In this document: one piece after another, positions 51,995 through 61,168 of the stretch
Numbering within the stretch: position 1 is the first letter of the stretch
How the letters are laid out: each line of letters begins with the position of its first letter
DNA from: Microbacterium mitrae
GTDB taxonomy: Bacteria > Actinomycetota > Actinomycetes > Actinomycetales > Microbacteriaceae
DNA length: 64,000 nucleotides
Direction: 5' to 3'
NCBI RefSeq assembly: GCF_008017445.1
Contig: NZ_VRSW01000002.1
Coordinates: 310,001 to 374,000, forward strand
Made by a program: the position numbers and the translations under genes
The notes under the pieces: generated by a model
The model's input: only the letters and a program-made list of their open reading frames with translations
What the model was told of the DNA's origin: nothing
The model's database searches: none

Positions 51995-52900
51995 GTGAGT
52001 ATCGTCGAGCCCGCAGCTGGTGAACCGCGTCGACCACACGGACCACGCGACCCCGGTGATGCGTGGGTGGTTGCCGCCGACGGAACCAAGTACTGGGGCC
52101 GATACGGAGCGGCGGGCCTGCTGGCTGTGGACGAGGCGCGCGGCGTGCTGCTGCAGAAGCGTGTGGGCTGGAGCCATTTCGGCGGCACGTGGGGGATTCC
52201 CGGTGGGGCCCTGCATCAGAATGAAGCCCCCGCCCAGGGAGCCATGCGCGAATCGCAAGAGGAAGCGGGGGTTCCGGATGGTTCCGTGCGCCCCCTGCTG
52301 ACCTCGGTGTTTGACCTCGGAATCTGGTCGTACACGACTCTGGTTGCCGTGGTGGAGAAGTCGTTTGAGCCGGTGATCGCCGACCCGGAGAGCGTTGCGC
52401 TGGAGTGGGTTCCAACCGCGGAGGTTGCCCAGCACGAGCTTCACCCGGGATTCGCGTCATCATGGCCGATGTTGCAGTCGGTGATGAACGTGCGCCCCGT
52501 GGTCGTCGTCGACGTCGCAAACGTGATGGGTGCTACGCCCAACGGGTGGTGGAAAGACCGTGCTGGCGCCGCGAACCGCGTGCTGGATTCCTTAGCTGAG
52601 CTCGCACGTTCGGGGGTCGCCGCATCGGCGCTGCAAGTCGGCGGAACGCGGTGGTTTGCTCCCGTGATCGCGGTGCTGGAGGGCGAAGCGAGAGCGGCTA
52701 GCGACCCGGCGGGTATTACGGTCGCGAGGGCGAGCGGATCAGGTGATGACGAGATCGTGGCGATCGTTGAAGCCGAGGCTGCACGCCCCGGAGCGATTGT
52801 GCACGTTGTGACGAGTGATCGTGGGCTGCGTGAGCGCGTAGTAGCGCTCGGGGCGGTGACCCACGGCGTGCGGTGGTTGAACGAGGCCGCACGCGATTAG
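51995..52900 (+). CDS. NUDIX hydrolase fused to an NYN/PIN-like domain
   Basis: A 301-aa two-domain protein. Residues about 35-160 are a NUDIX domain with box GGALHQNEAPAQGAMRESQEEA. Residues about 165-300 form a Rossmann-like domain starting VVVVDVANVMG, with DDEIV and VVTSDRGLRERV, the spaced-acid pattern of NYN/PIN-type nucleases. GTG 51995 follows CAGTCT at 6 nt, a weaker leaderless signal. The fusion suggests nucleotide or RNA-end processing, but no substrate can be given. Ends overlap the convergent S4 gene by 4 nt. Confidence 0.75.
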   Translation: MSIVEPAAGEPRRPHGPRDPGDAWVVAADGTKYWGRYGAAGLLAVDEARGVLLQKRVGWSHFGGTWGIPGGALHQNEAPAQGAMRESQEEAGVPDGSVRPLLTSVFDLGIWSYTTLVAVVEKSFEPVIADPESVALEWVPTAEVAQHELHPGFASSWPMLQSVMNVRPVVVVDVANVMGATPNGWWKDRAGAANRVLDSLAELARSGVAASALQVGGTRWFAPVIAVLEGEARAASDPAGITVARASGSGDDEIVAIVEAEAARPGAIVHVVTSDRGLRERVVALGAVTHGVRWLNEAARD

Positions 52901-53265
52901 GCGTCTTCGCGGCCGCGTAGTTTGTCGATGTCGCGGCGTTCGCGCTTGGTCGGGCGCCCCGCTCCGCGGTCGCGCACGGCATGCATTGCCATGTGCTCGC
53001 GCGGTGGCGGGGGAGGTGTGCGGTCTTCCATTGCGGTGGCGGCGATCGGGGCACCAACGCGCTTGGTGAGGAGTTCTTTCACCACCAGGATGCGGTCAAA
53101 GCCGGCGATGCGTACGCGCAGTTCATCGCCGGGGCGCACGGGCTGCGCTGCCTTGGCGCGCTCGCCGTTGACACGCACGTGGCCTGCTCGACAGGCGGTG
53201 GTCGCCGCGGAGCGGGTCTTGTAAACGCGTACGGCCCACAGCCAGCTATCGACACGTACCGACAT
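52897..53265 (-). CDS. S4-domain RNA-binding protein (HslR-like)
   Basis: A 122-aa basic protein with an S4 domain at the N terminus (VRVDSWLWAVRVYKTRSAAT, GHVRVNGERAKAAQPVRPGD), similar to Hsp15/RqcP-like proteins that bind stalled 50S subunits. The C-terminal tail is Pro- and Arg-rich. ATG 53265 is chosen for the family N terminus. Stop converges with the NUDIX gene. Confidence 0.82.
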   Translation of the reverse strand: MSVRVDSWLWAVRVYKTRSAATTACRAGHVRVNGERAKAAQPVRPGDELRVRIAGFDRILVVKELLTKRVGAPIAATAMEDRTPPPPPREHMAMHAVRDRGAGRPTKRERRDIDKLRGREDA

Positions 53266-53368
53266 GGCTTCCCAACTGCTCAGGCGAAACAAGATGCTCC
53301 GTCGCGATTGTACGTGACCGGGCCGCAAGGCGCGTGTTTGCGCTGGCCCCGCGGGGTTCGCTAGGTTC

Positions 53369-54088
53369 ATGCTGACGGGGCGGGGCGGGCTGATCGACGG
53401 CGCCGATGCTCCGGCCGGAATGGTGCGCATCGCGGCCGGGCGCTTTCACATGGGGGACACCCGCTATTACCGCGACGAGAGCCCCGTACACGAGCGTTCC
53501 GTTGATTCTTTTTGGCTTGATCGCACGCCGGTGACCAATCGGCAGTTCGTGTCCTTTGTCGACGAGACCGGCTACGTGACAGTGGCGGAACGTGCGCTTG
53601 ACCCGGCGGAGTTTCCGGAGAGCACGCCCGATATGCTGCAACCCGGTTCGCTCGTTTTTCGTCGTACGGCCGGGCCGGTCAACCTGCAAGACTGGCGTCA
53701 GTGGTGGGAGTGGACCACGGGCGCATCGTGGCGTGCACCGGAGGGGCCGGGATCAGACCTGAGTGACCGATGGGATCACCCGGTCGTTCAGGTGAGTTTT
53801 GACGACGCTCAGGCCTATGCGGCGTGGGCCGGTGAGCGGCTTCCCACCGAGGGGCTCGGAGCGTTTGGTGGCGGCACGGCGCCGGCGGGCTCGTACCCGG
53901 GGGGGCGCACGACGCTGGCGAACGTCGGTGGCGATGGGGAATCGCGACGCGTGCTGAAGGGCGGATCGTTTCTGAGTTCGCCCGACTACTGCTTGCGCTT
54001 TCGTCCGGCGGCTCGCTCGCCGCATTCGCACGACACGGGTGCATCGCACATTGGCTTTCGCTGCGCGATGGATGCGGGCGCGCCATGA
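53369..54088 (+). pseudogene. formylglycine-generating/SUMF1-type protein with internal deletion
   Basis: The N-terminal FGE-sulfatase fold is good (MVRIAAGRFHMGD, FWLDRTPVTNRQFVSFVDETGY, HPVVQVSFDDAQAYAAWAGERLPTE). The usual EWEYAARGG and DMAGNVWEW blocks that should follow are missing, and the protein jumps to RRVLKGGSFLSSPDYCLRFRPAAR. The first catalytic Cys (GGS-x-x-C) is Ser; only the second Cys in DYC remains. At 239 aa it is 60-80 residues short of the family. The frame is intact, so it may be expressed but is unlikely to be an active FGE. Confidence 0.7.
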
Positions 54089-54168
54089 TGATGTTGTCGG
54101 ATGACGGGCGGGGGAGTCGGCAGTGAACTTTCAGACGGAACGCACCGGACGGGGAGATGGTGGGCGTG

Positions 54169-54300
54169 AGCGATGACTCTGACATCGTGAAGATTCGCGT
54201 GACCAGCCCCGGCGCTTCGCCATCGACGGATCGGTTGGCAACCCTCCTGACCGACGCCGGCGTTGATATTGCCGACGTGCGGGTGGAACTTATTCCGTCA
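54169..54300 (+). other. short ORF fragment, unrecognised
   Basis: From GTG 54169 an open frame reads VSDDSDIVKIRVTSPGASP and continues into antisense of the YhhN gene to 54477. Only the first 45 codons lie outside that gene. It may be the remnant of a gene cut off by the YhhN-side sequence; GGGGAG is about 8 nt upstream of an ATG at 54157. I cannot assign a function. Confidence 0.25.
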
Positions 54301-55011
54301 CAGTTGTCGATCTCGAGCCGTAGGTTCGCTTCGGATGTCGCTTGCGCGACGAATGTGGGCGAGTGCGCCGAAGGCGATGAGGCCCTGGCCCAGGGTGTAG
54401 GTGAGCATCACGACGGGGCTCGTCCAGCTGCCGACCATGTCGGGCGCGAAGAGCTGAAACGCCAGCACCGAGTCTGAGACGAGAAAGAACACGCCGCCGA
54501 GAATCACGATGAGATTGCCGCGCGTGGCGGTGGCGGCGGTGAGGCCCAACACGATGCCGTAGAGGGCAACGCCAATGAGTAGGCCGCCCGTGTGTGGCCC
54601 GATGACGGCGAGCATGGCGCCCCACCACAGCACGTAGATGAGGGCGGCTTTGGGCCAGGAGCGTACGGCGACGTGGCGCGTGAACAGCAGAATGTAGGCG
54701 AGGTGCGCGATACCGAAGAACAGCAACATCATCGGAACCGTCGGCAAGAAGGGCACGAAGGTTCCGGCGCCATCACCCAGCCAGGAGAAGAAGATCGCGA
54801 ATAACAGGATCGCGATGGGCGCCGTGCGGGTGATGCGGCGCGAGTTGAGTACGACGGCGATGGCGAGCAGCGGCATGAGGCCGAGCTTGGTGGGGGCGGC
54901 GAGTGCCATGTTCTGCGTGAAGAGAGCCCAAACGTGCACGACGGACAGCACGACATACGGCACGAACGGGAGCCAAAGCACGCGGGGTCGTGCGGGCGCG
55001 GGGGTGGTCAC
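54298..55011 (-). CDS. YhhN-family membrane protein (lysoplasmalogenase-like)
   Basis: A 237-aa protein with about eight membrane helices. IAILLFAIFFSWLGDGAG and FLVSDSVLAFQLFA fit the YhhN family, some members of which hydrolyse lysoplasmalogens. GTG 55011 has AAGGAG 7 nt upstream; the longer frame is not supported. Confidence 0.8.
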   Translation of the reverse strand: MTTPAPARPRVLWLPFVPYVVLSVVHVWALFTQNMALAAPTKLGLMPLLAIAVVLNSRRITRTAPIAILLFAIFFSWLGDGAGTFVPFLPTVPMMLLFFGIAHLAYILLFTRHVAVRSWPKAALIYVLWWGAMLAVIGPHTGGLLIGVALYGIVLGLTAATATRGNLIVILGGVFFLVSDSVLAFQLFAPDMVGSWTSPVVMLTYTLGQGLIAFGALAHIRRASDIRSEPTARDRQL

Positions 55012-55094
55012 GGCGACACTCCTTTGAGTCGGGTAGCCCCATCGTAGGGTTTCGTGCGCGCGGTACGCGGGATGCGCGCCGATGCGGGGGTGAC

Positions 55095-55673
55095 CTAGAC
55101 GGTGAGAGCGACCACGGCGCGGGTGGGCTTGGGGTGGGCGACGACGTCGAACCCGGCATCGAGAAAGGTCGAGAGCGTGCCGACGTAGAGCGAGTTGCTC
55201 GACGCTTTGCCGGCCGAGGTGTCGACCGGGTAGCCCTCGATCACGCGCGCGCCGTGCTCTTTCGCATACGTGACGGCGGCCTCCAGGAGTGCTTTGGTGG
55301 TTCTGGAACCACGGTGTTCTCGCCGCACGACAAAGCACGACACGGCCCACACGGATTCATCGTCGAAAGATTCTGAGGATGAACTTGCGATGATCTTGGT
55401 GCGCGCGAGGCGGGGCTGTTTCATGCGTGGGCCAACGCGAACCCACCCGGCAGGGGAGTCGTCGACGTAGGCGATGAGCGCCGGCGGAGGGCCCTGTGTG
55501 ATCTCTGCCTCGAGTAAGTCTTTGCGCTGGTCGGCCGACGAATTGGTGAACTCGGCGTTGGTCAGTAGCCACCATTGGCACTGACAGCTCTTGCCGTCTC
55601 CGCCGCCGGTGAGCGCGTGCTGCGCATCGGCGAAGCGATCTGGCGTGGCCGGATGAATCGTGACGGTTGACAT
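55095..55673 (-). CDS. GNAT-family N-acetyltransferase
   Basis: A 192-aa acyltransferase-like protein. The acetyl-CoA loop is seen as VSCFVVRREHRGSRTTKALLEAAV, and an N-terminal CQCQWW motif is typical of a GNAT subgroup. On the minus strand TAGCGT lies 6 nt before the ATG, indicating a leaderless mRNA. Substrate unknown. Confidence 0.78.
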   Translation of the reverse strand: MSTVTIHPATPDRFADAQHALTGGGDGKSCQCQWWLLTNAEFTNSSADQRKDLLEAEITQGPPPALIAYVDDSPAGWVRVGPRMKQPRLARTKIIASSSSESFDDESVWAVSCFVVRREHRGSRTTKALLEAAVTYAKEHGARVIEGYPVDTSAGKASSNSLYVGTLSTFLDAGFDVVAHPKPTRAVVALTV

Positions 55674-55679
55674 GTGCCG

Positions 55680-55685
55680 ACGCTA
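55680..55685 (-). promoter_or_regulatory. -10 hexamer TAGCGT for leaderless GNAT gene
   Basis: On the minus strand TAGCGT is followed by CGGCAC (6 nt) and ATG 55673. Confidence 0.55.
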
Positions 55686-55782
55686 CAACCGACCACCGAC
55701 ACGGCGCCAGGGTGGTTCGAGGCGCCTGAGATTTGTGGGTAAGATAGACGAGTTGCCTTCGTGGTGACGAACAACCAAATAA

Positions 55783-55856
<74 letters not shown>

Positions 55857-55865
55857 CAGAAAAGC

Positions 55866-55899
55866 CCTGATGAGAAGCGATTTTCATCAGGGTTTTTTC
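55866..55899 (+). terminator. terminator after tRNA-Pro
   Basis: CCCTGATGA (55866-55874) pairs with TCATCAGGG (55885-55893), followed by six T. Confidence 0.9.
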
Positions 55900-56199
55900 G
55901 TCTCTGAAGTCCCTGAGGCGGGCCGATGTACACGCAAGTGTGTACACGTGGTTCGATCGATTTCAGCGACACACCCGGGGAGATTCAGCTCTTAGTGGCC
56001 TCAACGCGTGTCTCAGCTATCCAGCAGTCACGCTTGATCGCGCTCGTTGCGATACCGGGCACATTTTGCGATTGGTGTCTTAAAACCTCGGAGTTCGCAG
56101 GTTCAATTTGCTGTGCGGTCGATGATCGGCATCTTGTTGAGAACGAGGTGTATACGTTCAGCTTGACTCTCGACGCTTTCTCGGCATCCACCGTCGCGA
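55900..56199. other. non-coding junction between tRNA-Pro and the accessory operon
   Basis: No convincing gene. Composition is more AT-rich than the core. A 12-bp exact match to the tRNA T arm (TCGCAGGTTCAA, 55830-55841) recurs at 56095-56106 and is followed by the similar GCTGT, a possible degenerate attachment-site remnant. Confidence 0.5.
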
Positions 56200-58005
56200 T
56201 CACGGCATGTTCGTGATGCTGACCGTCATGTACGCGAACCAGACGGCTGCGCCCGAGGCAACAAGCGAGAGAAACGCAACGACCAGTGACCACCTCTGCG
56301 ACCGGATCCCTTCGATTGACGCTGTGAGACTGCTCGCGAGGTCGAGAATCCCGAGAAGCTCGCGGTCAAGGTCTGCGAGTCTCCTCGCTTCCTTTGACTG
56401 GCGCTTCGCCCACTCTTTGAGGACACCGTCCTTGGATTTCGACCACCCTTTGTCTGTGCGCTCACGGGTGGCCAACGTCGGGACCTGCCACTCATACATA
56501 TAGTCGTTGCTCGTCAGATTTTCGATGTCATGAGCCGTCGTGGCCATGTCGATGCTCGATCTGAGCACAGACCTTCTCAGCTTCTTCGCGCTGGTCACTG
56601 GGCGGCGAGAATGCAGCGAACTCGCCTGATCCCGCGCGATCGCTACAGCTTCTTGCTTGACACGAAGAAGCTCGAAAAGTCCGAATCGTGTGATCAGGCC
56701 CGGCGCGCCAAAGTTGAGCTCGTGCAGGATCGCGCCTTCAGTTCTTTGTTCTCCGTAGTTCCGGAAGCTCTTCTTCCTGCCGAGAGCGTCATCGAACTTC
56801 GCGATCAGCGCGAGGCTCGAATCCTGGCGAACGCGATCGACGGTCTCAGACTGGTACTCCATGATCCGGATGCGCTTCCACTCGGGCGCGTGCAACAAAC
56901 TGAAGGGGTCCTGGTCTAGGCCCAGTGCACGTTGGAAATTCGCCTCGTTGCGAGCGAGGTAGTCCAACTCGAATGGATCGTGGCGCTGGGTGAAGAGCAT
57001 GTCGAGTGTCGGGTGCGAAGCTTTGGCTTCCACTGCGAAGAGACCGGGAAGCTCCTCTGCGAACCAATCGCGACCGGTCTGATGTAATTCCTCACGCTTC
57101 TCTTTCACGGCGTCGAGCGCGACGAACATGCGCTGCCGGACCTGCAGCGTGCCCTTGTACCGATACAACTGCGGCTGGTGGTCTGTTCTCAGCGAGGCGT
57201 CAATCGCTTTCGAAGCCGTCTCTGACAGTCTGAACTGGGCGACTACAGCCGTCAGCGCGGATCCCAGCGGGAGCAAACTGAGGCTGATCGAGTCGAACTC
57301 TTCCGGAAACTTCGTTCGGATAGCCCCTGGGTAGAAGCCGGCATGGTCCGGCTTCACCAGCGTCGCAATCGTCTGCCAACCCAGGCCGCCTTCCCGCTTG
57401 CGTCCCTCACGGATGGACACATCGGGCGAACCAGGGTGCGTGAAATCAGCGTTGACCCATTTCCGGCCACGGACCCGCTGCATGAGCACTTCAGCATGAC
57501 TTGGGGAGTAGTACTCCACGAGCCAAAAGCATGGCAGTGACACCCTCTCGTGTTCGGGTACGACGATGTTGTACATCGGATCGTCGAGGTGCGCGATCTT
57601 CTCGCGTTCCAACGAGTTGTGCGCTCGTAGCCAGTTCTGCGCCCTATTGATAGTTCGCCGAATTGCCTTGGGCAGCATCGTCCAGTACTTCCTCTTGACG
57701 AAGAGGAGCTCCAGTGCCCGATATGGCCAGTCATACCACCGCCACTCAAGACCGATCTCTGGCACTTCGCGATACATGCGGTCAACTTCGTCATGGATCT
57801 CGCGGCTGATGCCGTCCAGCGGATCGTCCGTGCCTTGAGAACCGCTAGGTCCCGCGGCATCACTGGGATCCTTGACGATCTTCGGCTCGGCGTATTCCGG
57901 CCCCCCTGTTGTCTCCGGTGCCGATTCCTCTGGAGATGCGCCCTCAGACTCTGTCGGAACCTTAGGCAGATCCGCGTCGCCTCGTTCTTGAGGACAAGGC
58001 CTCAT
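56200..58005 (-). CDS. unrecognised 601-aa protein with C-terminal membrane anchor
   Basis: I do not recognise the family. Residues 1-65 are acidic, Pro/Ser-rich and probably disordered; about 80-540 are mixed alpha/beta with conserved-looking aromatic blocks (LEWRWYDWPYRALELLFVKR, YWTMLPKAIRR, CFWLVEYYSPSHAEVLMQR). A charged helical stretch (KEWAKRQSKEARRLADLDR) leads into one membrane helix near the C terminus (WSLVVAFLSLVASGAAVWF). No catalytic motif is evident. The ATG overlaps the GIY-YIG gene stop by 4 nt, so it is the last gene of the four-gene operon. GC is about 57 percent in sampled lines, below the core genes. A membrane-attached partner or effector of the upstream genes is possible. 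Confidence 0.7.
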   Translation of the reverse strand: MRPCPQERGDADLPKVPTESEGASPEESAPETTGGPEYAEPKIVKDPSDAAGPSGSQGTDDPLDGISREIHDEVDRMYREVPEIGLEWRWYDWPYRALELLFVKRKYWTMLPKAIRRTINRAQNWLRAHNSLEREKIAHLDDPMYNIVVPEHERVSLPCFWLVEYYSPSHAEVLMQRVRGRKWVNADFTHPGSPDVSIREGRKREGGLGWQTIATLVKPDHAGFYPGAIRTKFPEEFDSISLSLLPLGSALTAVVAQFRLSETASKAIDASLRTDHQPQLYRYKGTLQVRQRMFVALDAVKEKREELHQTGRDWFAEELPGLFAVEAKASHPTLDMLFTQRHDPFELDYLARNEANFQRALGLDQDPFSLLHAPEWKRIRIMEYQSETVDRVRQDSSLALIAKFDDALGRKKSFRNYGEQRTEGAILHELNFGAPGLITRFGLFELLRVKQEAVAIARDQASSLHSRRPVTSAKKLRRSVLRSSIDMATTAHDIENLTSNDYMYEWQVPTLATRERTDKGWSKSKDGVLKEWAKRQSKEARRLADLDRELLGILDLASSLTASIEGIRSQRWSLVVAFLSLVASGAAVWFAYMTVSITNMP

Positions 58006-59189
58006 CGATTTGCCCAAACCAGCTTCTGCTGCGACCGGTCGTACACGTAATCGACGATCTCGCCGGACATGATCATCGAGACCGCCTGGTTGATCACGTC
58101 GCGCGGCACGACGAACCATTCGGCCGGGTCGTAGTCGCGGCCCTTCCGATCGACCTGCGTCAGATCCAGCCGAACGTCCGCGAAGACCCGGTGCAGCAGG
58201 TTCTCCAGCGCTGAGGCCTTAAGGTTGTAGACGCGGTAGTCGGCAACGATCTTGACCGGGGCCATCAGGTAAGTCGGCGAGGTCGACGCGCCCTTGACTC
58301 GCTGTTCGACACTCGTGGTCGAGAAACCGATCTTGTGCAGGTCTTGGATGTTCGCGATCAGCGGGTCGGTGCTCATCGACTGCAGCACATAGATGTGTCC
58401 GCTTTCGATGTCCGCGTCGAGAATCTCGTCCAAGTCAGTCTCGGCATGGACAATGGCCTCGCCGTTCTGTTCATGCAGCCTGATGGAGAGTGACTGTCGG
58501 TAGAGCGAAGACTCTGTTCCGTTCTCGAAGATCACGCGGAGCCGTTGCTTCTGCTCGGCTTTGCCACCGACAATCATGGTCTTCGATTCGCCTACTTCGG
58601 CAACGAAGAGCAGCATCCCATTCAGAATGAAGAAGCGACCCTCTTCGATTGTGTGGACGCCCTGGAACGGGGCACGACGCAACGTTCCGTCGCGAAGTTC
58701 AGCATGTTTCGCAGTGAAGAGGTGCTCGAAGTTCTCGAAGTCCTTAGCCCGTTTGCGCCGTGCAACTGAATCTGGAGCGTCTGCCGAGCGCCGAACGGGC
58801 AGATCCGACACATCTAGGATTCCACTGTCGTCACCCAGAAGGTCGTCGAGATCGTCACTGTCCAAAAGGTCATCGATGGACGCCGGCGCTGCGGGTACTT
58901 CCAGCATCCCGAACTCGTCGAGGTGCTTCACCGCCTCGGCCTTCGCATCGTTGGCGAGGAACCCGTCCAGGCGCGCACCGAGTTTGCGCTCGGCGATCTC
59001 ACGGGTCTGCGAGCTCGGCAACCGCCCCTCGACCCGCCGAAACTCGACGATCTCAAGGAACGCCCGCTCTAGGCGGTCTGACGAGGTGAGCTTCTTCGGC
59101 TTCTCAGGTGTATCTAGGAGCTCGTCGTCGAGGATTTCGTCGAGTGTGACGACAAGATTCTCATTGGAGGTGAAATCAATCGGTGTCAT
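58002..59189 (-). CDS. GIY-YIG (T5orf172/MUG113-like) nuclease-domain protein
   Basis: A 395-aa protein. Residues 1-160 are acidic and helical; 160-255 look beta-rich. Residues about 264-345 carry a GIY-YIG domain of the T5orf172/MUG113 type: IYVLQS (GIY position), KIGFS (YIG position) at 286-290, the conserved Arg in SVEQRV at 297 and the catalytic-type Glu in SALENLLH at 329. Such domains cut DNA in phage-related and restriction systems. The C-terminal tail (WFVVPRDVINQAVSMI) may mediate assembly. The ATG overlaps the helicase stop and its TGA overlaps the next ATG. Confidence 0.8.
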   Translation of the reverse strand: MTPIDFTSNENLVVTLDEILDDELLDTPEKPKKLTSSDRLERAFLEIVEFRRVEGRLPSSQTREIAERKLGARLDGFLANDAKAEAVKHLDEFGMLEVPAAPASIDDLLDSDDLDDLLGDDSGILDVSDLPVRRSADAPDSVARRKRAKDFENFEHLFTAKHAELRDGTLRRAPFQGVHTIEEGRFFILNGMLLFVAEVGESKTMIVGGKAEQKQRLRVIFENGTESSLYRQSLSIRLHEQNGEAIVHAETDLDEILDADIESGHIYVLQSMSTDPLIANIQDLHKIGFSTTSVEQRVKGASTSPTYLMAPVKIVADYRVYNLKASALENLLHRVFADVRLDLTQVDRKGRDYDPAEWFVVPRDVINQAVSMIMSGEIVDYVYDRSQQKLVWANR

Positions 59190-61168
59190 GAGGGTTCCAC
59201 CATTTCTGTAGCGGCTTTCTCCGCTTGGCGCTGCTGTTTCAGCTTCTGCAGAAACAGCAGCGCCGCAGCCATGCGCTTCTCCACGGGGTCATCCGAACGC
59301 ACATCAGGGCGCTTGCCGTTCACCTGCACCCAGGTCTTGATCTTCGGGAACAGCGCGAGTGCCTCTTCCTCCGAGAACTCGATCTTCGTCGACGTGATTG
59401 TGTCCTGGATCAGCCGCAGCACCGACGGTGTGACCGACTTTGACAGCACCTCGAACGCCCGCTGGAACGGGTTGATCGAGTCGATGAGGTTGATGTTCAG
59501 CTCGTCGATGTTCACGAATCTCTCGGCCATCTTAATGATGCGCCGGTCACCAACAGTTTTGACCTCACCGTTCTTGATCACCGAGTCCACGACGACCTGT
59601 TGGCGTACCTCCTCGACTTGCTCCTCGGTCAGATCCGGGTACTTCTCCCTGATGATCTTCGGGATCAGCACCTTGTTCGTCGTCTCGGCGTCGACGGATC
59701 CGACCGCGGCCCGGGCGAACGTGTCGTCCTGCAGGATCGTCGCCTTCAGATCATTCAGGTCCGTTGCGACGATCTGCTTCACGCGGTCGCTGGAAGGCTC
59801 TTTGAAGCCCTTGAGCTTGAGCTCGCCCTTCTTCGCCGGCTCGTCGTCGAACTTCTTCGTCTTGAAGTTGAAGTTCGGCGCGAGCACCTGCTCCATGAGC
59901 AGCGAGGCCGTGATCGCCTTCAGCATGTTGTTCACCGAGACCTTGACCTCGCCCTGCGAGGCGTCGGGCTCGGCGATGAGGTTCGTGAACTGCGCGTGCT
60001 CCTTGCCCGGGCTGTCGCGCGTCACGCGCCCGATGATCTGGATCACCTCGGTCAGCGACGCCCGGTAGCCCACGGTCAGGGCGTGCTCGGCAAAGGGCCA
60101 GTCGAAGCCCTCCTTCGCCATACCGAGAGCGATGATTATGTCGACCGCGTCACGGTCCTTGGACGCCGTGTGCGACAGATAGTGCAGCGTGTCCCCGCGC
60201 TTCTTCTGGTCGGTGTCATCGACGAGGTCTGCGACGCGCACGATTTGGCCGTTGTCCTCACGGCGCACGCTGATGATCCCCGTGTTCGGATCCGTCGATT
60301 CGGCGTGCCCGATCGCGTCGATGATCCGGCCGACTTCTTCGAGCTTGTCCTTCGTGGACTCAGAAGAGTTCACGCTCGGGATGTGCACGATCGTCTTCTT
60401 GTCGAGGTCGAGCACCTGGTCGATCGCGTCTGTGTACCGCCCCTGGTAGAAGTGGTGCCCGATGCCCAGGGAACGCAGGTGCTCGTAGCCGTTGAGCTGG
60501 TCGTAGTAGTTGAACGTGACCGGCGTGAACTTCGCCTCGTCCTCCGGCGACAGCACCGGCACCGAGTCCCCGCGGAAGTACGACCCCGTCATCGCGACGA
60601 TGTGCACGTCCGAGCCGTTCATCACGTCCCGGAGCAGCGCTCCCAGGCGCGACGACTCGGTATCCGCCGAGACGTGGTGGACCTCGTCGATAGCAAGCAC
60701 CGTGCCGTTGAACGACTCCGGGGCCAGCTTCTCGAAGGCGAAGCGCAGCGTCGCGTGCGTGCACACCAGCACCGCGTCGGGCCCCTCGAGGAACTTGACG
60801 AACGCGTCGACCTTGCCGGCCGACGAGCCCGCGTCGCACAAGTTGTTCTCGTCCTTGATCTCCCAGTCCGCCCAGAAGCCGTGCCTCGTCAGAGCCGTCG
60901 ACGCGAACGAGGCACCGATCGAGCGCTCCGGCACGGCGACGATGACCTTCTTGCGCCCCTGGTTGTAGAGCTTGTCCAGCGCCACGAACATCAGCGCACG
61001 CGACTTGCCCGACGCAGGCGGGGCCTTCACCAGCAGGTGCTGGGCGTCGCGCTGCTCGAAGACGCGCTGCTGCATCTCGCGCATGCCCAGGGCATCGGTG
61101 TTCACCGAGGCCTTCGTCTGCGCATACGTGACGTCGACGATGTTCACGGGCTTGTTGATCGCGTTCAC
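59186..61168 (-). CDS. SF2 DEAD/DEAH-box helicase of a restriction-like module
   Basis: A 660-aa ATPase. Walker A APPASGKSRA at about 49-58, DEVH box at 161-164, motif III AMTGS at 192-196 and motif VI QIIGRVTR at 377-384 define the two RecA domains; residues 400-660 are an accessory domain without a recognised name. A GTG start overlaps the methyltransferase stop (GTGA). It resembles ResIII-type helicases that translocate DNA for type I/III-like restriction. No nuclease motif is seen within it. Confidence 0.85.
   Translation of the reverse strand: MNAINKPVNIVDVTYAQTKASVNTDALGMREMQQRVFEQRDAQHLLVKAPPASGKSRALMFVALDKLYNQGRKKVIVAVPERSIGASFASTALTRHGFWADWEIKDENNLCDAGSSAGKVDAFVKFLEGPDAVLVCTHATLRFAFEKLAPESFNGTVLAIDEVHHVSADTESSRLGALLRDVMNGSDVHIVAMTGSYFRGDSVPVLSPEDEAKFTPVTFNYYDQLNGYEHLRSLGIGHHFYQGRYTDAIDQVLDLDKKTIVHIPSVNSSESTKDKLEEVGRIIDAIGHAESTDPNTGIISVRREDNGQIVRVADLVDDTDQKKRGDTLHYLSHTASKDRDAVDIIIALGMAKEGFDWPFAEHALTVGYRASLTEVIQIIGRVTRDSPGKEHAQFTNLIAEPDASQGEVKVSVNNMLKAITASLLMEQVLAPNFNFKTKKFDDEPAKKGELKLKGFKEPSSDRVKQIVATDLNDLKATILQDDTFARAAVGSVDAETTNKVLIPKIIREKYPDLTEEQVEEVRQQVVVDSVIKNGEVKTVGDRRIIKMAERFVNIDELNINLIDSINPFQRAFEVLSKSVTPSVLRLIQDTITSTKIEFSEEEALALFPKIKTWVQVNGKRPDVRSDDPVEKRMAAALLFLQKLKQQRQAEKAATEMVEPS

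Noticed and set aside
56080..56125. second tRNA gene at the T-arm-like sequence
   Set aside because: No acceptor, D or anticodon stems can be formed around it.
55926..56216. 96-aa plus-strand ORF after tRNA-Pro
   Set aside because: No Shine-Dalgarno or -10 at the right distance, no recognisable domain, and it includes the T-arm-like sequence.
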